DNA from: JAHCIE01 sp034431435
GTDB taxonomy: Bacteria > Chloroflexota > Anaerolineae > Epilineales > JAHCIE01
DNA: 41,323 nt
Direction of reading: 5' to 3'
NCBI GenBank assembly: GCA_034431435.1
Contig: DAOUDG010000050.1
Span: 1-41,323, forward strand
Numbering within the stretch: the first letter of the stretch is position 1; the number at the start of each line of letters is the position of its first letter. Below, one piece after another: positions 25,525 through 32,165 of this stretch. The notes beneath the pieces were generated by a model. The model was given only the letters and a program-made list of their open reading frames with translations. It was not told the DNA's origin and did not search any database. The position numbers and the translations under genes are program-made.

Positions 25525-25953
25525 TCAGCCGTCCCAGCGGCGGGTGCGCGCCTGTCGCCAGTGATAGCCGAGCAGGGCCGGCAGCAGAGAGGCCAGGGCG
25601 AACAGGAACACGATGCCCGGCAGAGAGAGGGCAATGCCGGTGGGAATGGTCAGCAGGGCGACAAGGCCGCCGCCCAGCAGACCACCGAGGAGCGCGCCGC
25701 CGAAGGAGCCAGGTGAGCCGATGAGGCGGCCGGCCAGGGCGATGCCGCCCGGCACGCCCAGGAAGAAGCCGGCCAGGCTCAGTAGAGCAGCGTGAGCCAG
25801 ACCGTCGCGGCCGACGGCCGCGGGCTGATCGAGGGGAACGAGGAGAAGGACGGTCAGGGCGGCGAGGCAGAGGCCAAGCAACAATCCGCCAAATGCCTCG
25901 CCCGCCAGGCGGGCGACTATCATGAAGCGGTCGTTGGGTGGGGGCGGTGACAT
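25525..25953 (-). CDS. Small integral membrane protein, unknown function
   Basis: 142 aa with four predicted membrane helices, rich in Gly, Leu and Ala (for example FGGLLLGLCLAALTVLLLVP and GFFLGVPGGIALAGRLIG). The cytoplasmic C terminus is basic (GYHWRQARTRRWDG). It resembles glycine-zipper-like membrane proteins but no family is recognised. The start is ATG 25953, without a clear ribosome site, 12 bases after the PIG-L stop. It is probably the last gene of the operon that includes MurJ and PIG-L. Confidence 0.65.
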   Translation of the reverse strand: MSPPPPNDRFMIVARLAGEAFGGLLLGLCLAALTVLLLVPLDQPAAVGRDGLAHAALLSLAGFFLGVPGGIALAGRLIGSPGSFGGALLGGLLGGGLVALLTIPTGIALSLPGIVFLFALASLLPALLGYHWRQARTRRWDG

Positions 25954-25965
25954 GGCGAAGGGCGT

Positions 25966-26820
25966 CTAGCGGCACACACCCGCAAACAAGTCGGTCTCGG
26001 CGCGGGCGCCCGGTGGAACCTCCGGGTAGGCGCGGAAGAAGGTCTCCGTGCCCAGTAGCCGTCGCCGCAGCGGGCCCGGAATCGGCCGCCACATACCGCT
26101 GCCGCCACCCTGGCTGTGGTGGCAACGGGCGGCGGCCAGCCTGGCCTCGTACCAGGGGGAAACGTCGATGCGGGCGGTGATTGGCACTTCCCACCCGGCA
26201 ATCTCAGCCAGGTCAATGTCCTGGTTGCGGCCGAACTTGCTGGGGTCGCGGCCAATCAGGCGCATGACGCGCACCATACCGCGCATCAGGCGCTTGGAGA
26301 AGACGGCATAGTAGAGCTTCTGGGGCGTGTAGGGTGGCCCGGCGTCCGGGAACTGGGTCGCGTCGCCCGCCGCATGGAAGGCTGCGACCGTCGCGTTGTG
26401 GATGGCGAGGTGATCGGGGTGGCCGTAGCCGCCGTACTGGTCGAAGGTCAGCACGACCTGGGGCTGAAAGCGGCGCGTATAGGCGACGATCCTGGCCGTC
26501 ACCTCGGCCACGGGGGCCATCGCCAGACAGTGCGGGTCGCGGCTGGTGTCGCTGCCCGCCATGCCCGAGTCGCGGTAACCCAGGTACTCGACCGCCTGAA
26601 GGCCGAGATGCCCGGCTGCGCAGGCCAGCTCGGCGGTCCGAAGCGCGGCGATGTCGGCGTAGCCTTCGAGTAGATGCTCATCGACGACGCCCACCTCGCC
26701 GCGCGTGCCGCACAGCAGATGTACCTCGCCGCCGTGGGCGTAGCGGGCCAGCGTGCCGCCGGGACCGAAGGACTCATCATCTGGGTGGGCCATGACGACC
26801 AGGAGTCGTTGGGAGGACAT
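25966..26820 (-). CDS. PIG-L family zinc deacetylase (MshB/Mca-like)
   Basis: 284 aa. N-terminal zinc motif VVMAHPDDESFGPGGTLARYA, then the sugar-binding CGTRGEVGV, and the second zinc motif GYGHPDHLAIHNATVAAF. The family removes acetyl groups from N-acetylglucosaminyl compounds (glycolipids, mycothiol or bacillithiol intermediates) or cleaves their conjugates. CHHSQGGG in the C-terminal half recalls the Mca group. The start is set at ATG 26820 by the family position of AHPDDE; a TTG at 26862 overlapping the murJ stop would add 14 residues. It lies downstream of murJ, so an envelope role is plausible but unproven. Confidence 0.85.
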   Translation of the reverse strand: MSSQRLLVVMAHPDDESFGPGGTLARYAHGGEVHLLCGTRGEVGVVDEHLLEGYADIAALRTAELACAAGHLGLQAVEYLGYRDSGMAGSDTSRDPHCLAMAPVAEVTARIVAYTRRFQPQVVLTFDQYGGYGHPDHLAIHNATVAAFHAAGDATQFPDAGPPYTPQKLYYAVFSKRLMRGMVRVMRLIGRDPSKFGRNQDIDLAEIAGWEVPITARIDVSPWYEARLAAARCHHSQGGGSGMWRPIPGPLRRRLLGTETFFRAYPEVPPGARAETDLFAGVCR

Positions 26821-26858
26821 GGATTCGGGGACACTCTCAGTAGCAGATATGTTGTGTC

Positions 26859-28460
26859 TCAATCGCCGCTGGGAACCATCGCGCCGCGCTGGAAGCGGCG
26901 CAGCACGATACGCGGCACCTCACGGGCCTCGCGCACCCGCAGCAGATAGACCATCCCCAGGTAGACGCCCGCGCCCACCACCAGCCCGACGGCGGCGATC
27001 ACGACCGGCCGCTGCCCCGCCAGCGCGTTCAGCACGAGCAGTAGCGCCGCGCCCATGACCAGCGCGCTGGCTCCCATGCGCAGCAGCCCGTCCGCCAGCC
27101 CCCGGCCGTCGACACCATCGATGCGGCGGCTGAGCAGGACGAGCAGGATGAGAACCTGGGTCGTGAAGGCGATGGCGTTGGCGAGCGCCAGCCCACCGAC
27201 GCCCAGCGGGCCGCGCAGGTAGAGGGCCAGCCCCAGGTTGGTGATGAGGGCCAGGCCCGCCACCAGGAAGGGTGTGATCGTGTCCTTCATGGCGTAGAAG
27301 GTGCGCGCGACAATCTCTAGCGAGGCGTGCGCCACCAGGCCCACGCACCAGAAACGCAGCGCCCACACCACCAGCGCCGTCGAGTCGGCGTTGAATGCGC
27401 CGCGCTCGAAGACCGTCTGAATCAACGGCGTGGCGAGGATAATCAGCCCCACCGCGGAGGGGATGGTCAGGAAAAAGATGGTCCGCAACGTACCCACCAT
27501 CGTCGCGCGCAGCGCATCCATCTGGTTGCGATTCGCCATCTCGGCCAGGGTGGGAAAGACGGCGGTGGCGAGGGCCGTGGCGAAGAGCGTCTCCGGTAGC
27601 TGCATGATGGACCAGCCGTAGCCGAGGGCTGAGACGCTACCAACGACCAGGCTCGATGCCAGGATGGCGTTAAACAGGGTGTTCAGCTCGAACAGGCCCA
27701 GCGAGATGACGCGCGGTATCATGAGCTTGATGACCTGATGGACGGCCGGGTCGCGCAGCCCCAGGGTGGGGCGATAGCGCAGGCCGCCGCGCAGCAGCAT
27801 GGGCAGCTGCGCCACAAAGTACATGGAGGCGCCGACGACAACGCCCCACGCCAGCCCCTGGATGCCCCAGCGCGGGGCGAGGAACAGCGCGCCGAGGATA
27901 ATACCGACGTTGTAAAGGGCCGGCGCGACGGCCGGCACGAAGAAGTGCTGCCGGGCGTTGAGAATCCCCTGGAAGACGCCGCCGACGCCAAAAAGAACGA
28001 AGCTAAACAGCAGGACGCGCATCAGGTTGGCCGTCAACTCGCGGCGCTGGGGATCGAAGCCGCGCCCTACCGTCTGGGCGACGAGGGGATGGGCAAAGAC
28101 GGCGACGAACACCGCCAGGAAGATGGAAATGATGAAGGCCAGGGTCAGGATGGCGCTGGCGAGGCGGTTAGCCTCCTCGTCGTCACCCTTCTGGAGGAAG
28201 TCGCTGAATACGGGAATGAACGCAGTGCTGAGAGCGCCGGCCGAGACCAGGACGAAGATCTGCTCCGGAACCTCGAAGGCGGCGCGGTAGGCGTCGTACT
28301 CCCAACCCGTGCCAAAGGCCCGCGCCACGACAATGTCGCGCACAAAGCCTGCCACCTTCGCCAGGCCGTAAGCGAGCATGATAAGCGCCGTCGCCCCGGC
28401 GACGCGGCGGGCAACGCTCATCCTGGCGGTGGGTGGCGCGGTAGAGGCCGGTGAGGTCAT
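26859..28460 (-). CDS. murJ: MurJ-type lipid II flippase
   Basis: 533 aa with about 14 membrane helices. It moves lipid II across the membrane for peptidoglycan synthesis. Family marks are the early basic motif LAKVAGFVRDIVVARAFG, YDAYRAAFEVPEQIFVLVSAGALSTAFIPVF, and GVFQGILNARQHFFVPAVAPALYN. A later GFS-like half contains LPETLFATALATAVFPTLAE and VARTFYAMKDTITPF. The start is ATG 28460, overlapping the stop of the C39/TPR gene (ATGA). The position between a secreted papain-fold protein and a PIG-L deacetylase suggests one envelope operon. Confidence 0.92.
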   Translation of the reverse strand: MTSPASTAPPTARMSVARRVAGATALIMLAYGLAKVAGFVRDIVVARAFGTGWEYDAYRAAFEVPEQIFVLVSAGALSTAFIPVFSDFLQKGDDEEANRLASAILTLAFIISIFLAVFVAVFAHPLVAQTVGRGFDPQRRELTANLMRVLLFSFVLFGVGGVFQGILNARQHFFVPAVAPALYNVGIILGALFLAPRWGIQGLAWGVVVGASMYFVAQLPMLLRGGLRYRPTLGLRDPAVHQVIKLMIPRVISLGLFELNTLFNAILASSLVVGSVSALGYGWSIMQLPETLFATALATAVFPTLAEMANRNQMDALRATMVGTLRTIFFLTIPSAVGLIILATPLIQTVFERGAFNADSTALVVWALRFWCVGLVAHASLEIVARTFYAMKDTITPFLVAGLALITNLGLALYLRGPLGVGGLALANAIAFTTQVLILLVLLSRRIDGVDGRGLADGLLRMGASALVMGAALLLVLNALAGQRPVVIAAVGLVVGAGVYLGMVYLLRVREAREVPRIVLRRFQRGAMVPSGD

Positions 28461-29776
28461 CGACTCACGGCCAGCGTGGAGAGGGCGTCCTGCGCGCGCT
28501 GGAAGTTCTTGTTGAGCTTGACGGCCTGCTCCAATGCCTGGCGCGCCTGGTCCGGCTGTCCCAGGCCCTTGAGGGCTAGCCCTCGATAGTAATGGGACTC
28601 TTCCAGATTGTTGGCCGCCTTGAGATTGGCATCGGCCAGGGACAAGACATCCTGGTAACGCTGCATGGCGAGGTAGGCCTCGAAGGGGGCGAACTGGTAC
28701 CACAGCATGCGCCAGGGCAGGTTGAGGCGGCGGGCCTGGTCGAAGGCGCGGCTGGCCTCCTCGTGGCGACCGAGGGCTTCCAGGCTGCTGCCGAGGTTGA
28801 ACCAGGCAAACTTATCGTTGGGGTCGGCCTTGACGTCGGTCTGCGCGCCCGCCAGCGACTTCTCCCACATCGTCTTGTCGTTGAGGTCGTCACCGAGGAT
28901 GGCCTTGACCTGGGCCTCTTTCTCCGGCGGGTAGACCACAACGTAGGTGCGGTTGAAGACCTTCCACAGCGGGTCGAACTCGGCGTACGTCATGCGGATG
29001 TTCGGCCCATTATACGAGTCGTGGGCGATGAAGGATTGGCTGGCGTCGTCGAAGCCGCGCATCAGCTTGTAGTGGCCCATCTCGTCGTTCGGCTCAGGGA
29101 TGAACCAGTGCTCGACGATGACGGGCAGGTCGTTAGCGAGCAGCTTCTTGAGGGTATCAATGTTGCCATTGACCCGGTACGTTGCGCCCAGGCCGCGCGA
29201 TTGGGCGTAGGCAGCCAGCTCGTCGGGGCCGACATTCTTGTCATTGGAGTCGGGCTTGAGAATCGGCGCCGACTCCTTCTGGGTGACTTGCTGCCCAAAG
29301 TAGGTCAGGTTCATGCCGACTGTCGCAGGGCCGCAGTTGTTCCAGCCCTGGTACTCGTGGTTGAGGCCAACCAGTTCGACGCGGCCCGGCACGGGCGTGA
29401 GCGGCGCGACCGGCGTCGCCGATGCAGCGCGGGTGGGCGTGGCGCTGATGCGAGTGGCCGTCGGGGGGCCAGCGGCCGCCCCGTCAACCGCGCGGGTCGG
29501 CGCAGGGGTTGGGACAACGGTAGGCGGCACAGGTGTCGCCGTGGCGAGCAAGGCGAGGGCCTTGGCCGGGTCCTCAGCGGGCACGACCGGCGTGGCGATG
29601 AAGGCCACCGGCGGCGGCGTATGGGGCAAGAACCGCGCCTGAATCCGGGTCGGTGCGTTGCGCAGGCGCTCACCGATGGCGGTCGGCGTCGCAGCCACCG
29701 CGCCCACGGCGAGAATGCCGAGGGCAGCGAGAATACCCAGGAGGAGAGCGGCGCGGGCCAGGGGATGGCGAGGCAT
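28457..29776 (-). CDS. Exported C39-like papain-fold protein with TPR region (paralogue of 16367-17482)
   Basis: 439 aa. An N-terminal membrane anchor or signal (ALLLGILAALGILAVGAVAA) and a roughly 100-residue Pro/Thr-rich spacer lead to a C39-like domain with Cys148 (WNNCGPATVGM), His235 (EMGHYKLMRGFDD) and Asp253 (AHDSYNGPN). TPR-like repeats follow to the end (KFAWFNLGSSLEALGRHEEA, LGQPDQARQALEQAVKLN). The catalytic set is complete. It differs from the paralogue mainly in the long spacer and anchor. The start is ATG 29776. It shares a start-stop overlap with murJ, so a role near peptidoglycan or surface-protein handling is a reasonable inference. Confidence 0.75.
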   Translation of the reverse strand: MPRHPLARAALLLGILAALGILAVGAVAATPTAIGERLRNAPTRIQARFLPHTPPPVAFIATPVVPAEDPAKALALLATATPVPPTVVPTPAPTRAVDGAAAGPPTATRISATPTRAASATPVAPLTPVPGRVELVGLNHEYQGWNNCGPATVGMNLTYFGQQVTQKESAPILKPDSNDKNVGPDELAAYAQSRGLGATYRVNGNIDTLKKLLANDLPVIVEHWFIPEPNDEMGHYKLMRGFDDASQSFIAHDSYNGPNIRMTYAEFDPLWKVFNRTYVVVYPPEKEAQVKAILGDDLNDKTMWEKSLAGAQTDVKADPNDKFAWFNLGSSLEALGRHEEASRAFDQARRLNLPWRMLWYQFAPFEAYLAMQRYQDVLSLADANLKAANNLEESHYYRGLALKGLGQPDQARQALEQAVKLNKNFQRAQDALSTLAVSR

Positions 29777-29840
29777 GATACACAGTTCTCATCGAGGCGG
29801 ATCGCGGAAAAGCCACTGGCAAGACCACAGAACGCGCGGA

Positions 29841-29869
29841 ATTATAGAGACCGGCGGGGGTTCGGTCAA
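29841..29869 (-). promoter_or_regulatory. Promoter of the C39/TPR-murJ-PIG-L operon
   Basis: Minus-strand -35 TTGACC (29869-29864), 17-base spacer and perfect -10 TATAAT (29846-29841). The -35 overlaps the last codons of the GNAT gene upstream. Confidence 0.7.
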
Positions 29870-30417
29870 TTTGCTGGCATAGCGGGTATCACGCTGCTGA
29901 GATCGATGCGTACTTCGCGCTCGCCGTGACCCAGATCGTGGACCGCGAAGGGTAAGCCCACGTGCTCCATGACGCGCAGGATGCGGGTGTTCTCGGCGGC
30001 GATGCTGGCGGTGAACGTGTGCACGCCGTGGGCGCGGGCGTAGCGGGCGAGGCGGGCGAGGAGCAGCGCGCCCAGGCCGCGCCCCTGGTAGGCGTCGCCG
30101 ACCACGATGGCCGGTTCCGCTACGCCATCGACATCCGTCATGGCGTAGCGAGCGACCCCGATAATGTGCTCCTCGCCATCCTGCATGATCGACGCCACGA
30201 AAGCCATGCGGCGATCGTAGTCCACGGTCGCGAGGCGCTGGGCGTCCGCGTCGGACAGGTCGTGGAGGGGGATGAGGAAGCGTAGATAGACCGTCTGCGG
30301 TGAGAGGCGAGCGACGGCCGCCTGGAGGCGTGGCGCATCGTCGGGTCGAATGCCGCGTAGCGTGACGGGCGTTCCGTCGCGCAACGCGACTTGTTCAGGC
30401 GGGTAGGGGAGGGTCAT
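29866..30417 (-). CDS. GNAT-family acetyltransferase (Pat-like catalytic domain)
   Basis: 183 aa single GNAT domain. The start TLRGIRPDDAPRLQAAVARLSPQTVYLRFL resembles the acetyltransferase domain of protein acetyltransferases such as Pat. The acetyl-CoA motif is VVGDAYQGRGLGALLLARLARYARAHG, followed by ENTRILRVMEHVGLP. No cyclic-nucleotide or CoA-ligase domain is attached. The start is ATG 30417, overlapping the HAD phosphatase stop (ATGA), so the two are coexpressed. The substrate, protein or small molecule, is unknown. Confidence 0.82.
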   Translation of the reverse strand: MTLPYPPEQVALRDGTPVTLRGIRPDDAPRLQAAVARLSPQTVYLRFLIPLHDLSDADAQRLATVDYDRRMAFVASIMQDGEEHIIGVARYAMTDVDGVAEPAIVVGDAYQGRGLGALLLARLARYARAHGVHTFTASIAAENTRILRVMEHVGLPFAVHDLGHGEREVRIDLSSVIPAMPAN

Positions 30418-31136
30418 GTTTCTCGCGTCAATCCCCCGGTCTCAAGCAGCAAGCGGAGGGCGTTCAGCGTGCCGTGGTAGTCGGCATCGTGGTCGCCGGG
30501 CAGCGGCGCATCGGGCGTTATCACCAGAAAGGTACGCATGCCCGCCGCCTTCGCCGGCAGGATGTCATTCTGCACCTCGTTGCCGACCATGAGGCAGCGG
30601 CTCGCCTCGCGCCCAATATGGTCGAGGATTTCCTGGTAGTATTCGACGTGGGGCTTGGCAAAGTGCATGTTCTCGTAGCTGGTCACGTACAGCCAGGGGA
30701 TGTCGCCTACGCCCGCCCAATCCAGGCGGTGCTCGATGGCGCGGCGCGGGAACAAGGGGTTGGTGGCGACGGCCAGGCCGTAGCCGCGCGCCTGGGCGGC
30801 GGCCAGGAGGGGGCGCGCCTCGGGGAAGGGCCGCGTGCCACCACCGAGCGTCGGATACACGTCCTCGTAGAAGCGCGCCAGGAGGGGGGCCAGCGCGTCG
30901 GCATCCAGTCCCAGGGCGGGGTAGAAGGCGGCGGCGAAAACCTGCTCGTTCGTGCGCGAGGGATCGCGATTCTCGACCATCAACCGGCTGGCGCGCATCA
31001 ATTGCGGGACCAGGCGATCGGGCGGGGCATAGTCAGCCAGGTACTTGCTCAGCGCACCGACATAGACAGGCAGGAATGAATCGATGGGGTTGAACAGGAG
31101 GGTATCATCCAGGTCGAAGATTAGCGTATCGATCAT
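30414..31136 (-). CDS. HAD-superfamily hydrolase (subfamily IA)
   Basis: 240 aa. Motif I FDLDDTLL with the nucleophile Asp near the N terminus, motif II VATNP, motif III Lys in FAKPHVEYYQ, and motif IV GNEVQNDILPAKAAGM. An alpha-helical C1 cap lies between motifs I and II. It is a phosphatase of unknown substrate. The start is ATG 31136 with GAGG upstream. It is the first gene of a two-gene operon with the GNAT protein. Confidence 0.87.
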   Translation of the reverse strand: MIDTLIFDLDDTLLFNPIDSFLPVYVGALSKYLADYAPPDRLVPQLMRASRLMVENRDPSRTNEQVFAAAFYPALGLDADALAPLLARFYEDVYPTLGGGTRPFPEARPLLAAAQARGYGLAVATNPLFPRRAIEHRLDWAGVGDIPWLYVTSYENMHFAKPHVEYYQEILDHIGREASRCLMVGNEVQNDILPAKAAGMRTFLVITPDAPLPGDHDADYHGTLNALRLLLETGGLTRET

Positions 31137-31189
31137 GAGACCTCAGCAGGGCGATTGGAACTTGTCAGTTGTAAGGAATCTATCTAGAA

Positions 31190-31218
31190 TTGGCAGCGCG
31201 CGCTGCAAGCGATAGCAT
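31190..31218 (+). promoter_or_regulatory. Possible promoter of the 33-aa peptide gene
   Basis: -35 TTGGCA (31190-31195), 17-base spacer and -10 TAGCAT (31213-31218). The -10 matches only four of six, so the call is weak. Confidence 0.3.
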
Positions 31219-31281
31219 TGTAGCCCATATTCACGTCGCGGGCAATCCCTCGGCCCGCTCCACCGTCTCGGAGGATTGGTT

Positions 31282-31383
31282 GTGGTCAACCAGAAGACGG
31301 GTCAGCTTGTTGCACTCCTGTTCCTGACCCTGCTCATCGCCGGCCTGATGGCCGTCCTGACCACGATGGCTCAGCTTCCCTGA
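31282..31383 (+). CDS. 33-aa single-pass membrane peptide
   Basis: A short gene with GTG start 31282 and a strong CGGAGG site seven bases before it. The product has a polar N terminus (VNQKTGQ) followed by one hydrophobic helix (LVALLFLTLLIAGLMAVL) and ends TTMAQLP. The codon third positions are mostly G/C, as in neighbours. It stands alone between the divergent HAD operon and the next gene. No family is recognised. Small membrane peptides of this shape include regulators of membrane complexes and type I toxins, but nothing here decides between them. Confidence 0.5.
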   Translation: MVNQKTGQLVALLFLTLLIAGLMAVLTTMAQLP

Positions 31384-31546
31384 GCCACCGGCCCGCTGGT
31401 CCCCGTATCCCCACCCGACGCCGCCGTCACCATCGCATCCCACGTCCGCATGCCAATCAGAGCCGGGGAGAGGCCAGTCTCTCCTCGGCTACGGTGCGTG
31501 GTCATCCGGCGAACGTCACGCGGCGACAGCGCTGTGTGGACGCGCT

Positions 31547-31575
31547 TTGCCCATCCGCGACGCGCGGAGTACAAT
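31547..31575 (+). promoter_or_regulatory. Promoter of the 31612 gene
   Basis: -35 TTGCCC (31547-31552), 17-base spacer and -10 TACAAT (31570-31575), 36 bases before the start codon. Confidence 0.5.
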
Positions 31576-31611
31576 GCTGGCAGGCGCGGACGACGGGAAG
31601 GAGAGCGCGAC

Positions 31612-32064
31612 ATGCACGATGATGCCCTGATTGGCGATCTCATCAACCGCCTGCTGGCAAAGCGACCGGACCTGTGGGGAGTGTTTCAGAGCGACCCGCT
31701 GGGTGCGCTGGAGGAGGCGCGCATCGCGCTGACCGACGACGAGCGCGCGGCGGTGGAGCGTGCGGGCCAGGCTCCCGCCTGGCGGCCCGCCAGCAGCCAC
31801 ACGGAGGATGACGCCCTCGCAGCCGCCCTCAAAGCAGATCTCGCGGCCTCGCGGGCCGCTCGCGCCGTAGATTACAACCCCTTTGCCCACGTCGAGACCG
31901 AGGCGGAGGAGACACCCGTTGACGAGAGCCTGCTGGCGGAGCAGCAGCGGGTGCGCGATGAGGCCAGCGCGCTGCGCGCACAACTGGCGGAGGAGCGGGC
32001 ACGCCAGGCCCGCGCGCGTGAGGAGGCGCTGCGAAGGCTGGGCGGCAAGGGGACGAAGAGCTAG
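31612..32064 (+). CDS. Hypothetical protein: Nif11-like N-terminal helical region plus charged coiled coil
   Basis: 150 aa, soluble, no signal peptide. Residues 1-50 (DLINRLLAKRPDLWGVFQSD, then PLGALEEARIALTDDERAAV) form helices whose spacing recalls Nif11/NHLP leader-type and LigA-like small domains. The middle is Ala/Asp/Glu rich, and residues about 100-145 form a strongly charged coiled coil ending in RRLGGKGTKS. There is no double-glycine leader site followed by a core peptide and no maturase nearby, so a RiPP precursor is not supported. The start is ATG 31612 with AAGGAG upstream. The function is unknown. Confidence 0.6.
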   Translation: MHDDALIGDLINRLLAKRPDLWGVFQSDPLGALEEARIALTDDERAAVERAGQAPAWRPASSHTEDDALAAALKADLAASRAARAVDYNPFAHVETEAEETPVDESLLAEQQRVRDEASALRAQLAEERARQARAREEALRRLGGKGTKS

Positions 32065-32086
32065 GGGTCGTCAGACGATCAACAAC

Positions 32087-32148
32087 AAAGGACCAACAAC
32101 CAACGGCGCGACTCTCATGGCGAGTTACCCGTCGGTCGTTGGTCCTTT
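32087..32148. terminator. Bidirectional hairpin between convergent genes
   Basis: A perfect 11-bp outer stem AAAGGACCAAC/GTTGGTCCTTT (32087-32097 with 32138-32148) with a second imperfect stem inside. It lies between the hypothetical gene and the end of pheT. Same arm core as the hairpin at 4213-4259. Confidence 0.65.
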
Positions 32149-32165
32149 CGCTTTGGCCCGGCGCG

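Noticed and set aside
28592..29929. Long plus-strand reading frame opposite the C39/TPR gene
   Set aside because: Composition is that of an antisense shadow (Val/Gly/Arg rich, no domain), while the minus strand encodes a clear papain-fold/TPR protein with a promoter.
31612..32064. RiPP precursor peptide
   Set aside because: The leader-like N terminus lacks a Gly-Gly type cleavage site and a Cys/Ser/Thr-rich core, and no maturase or peptidase-transporter is encoded nearby.
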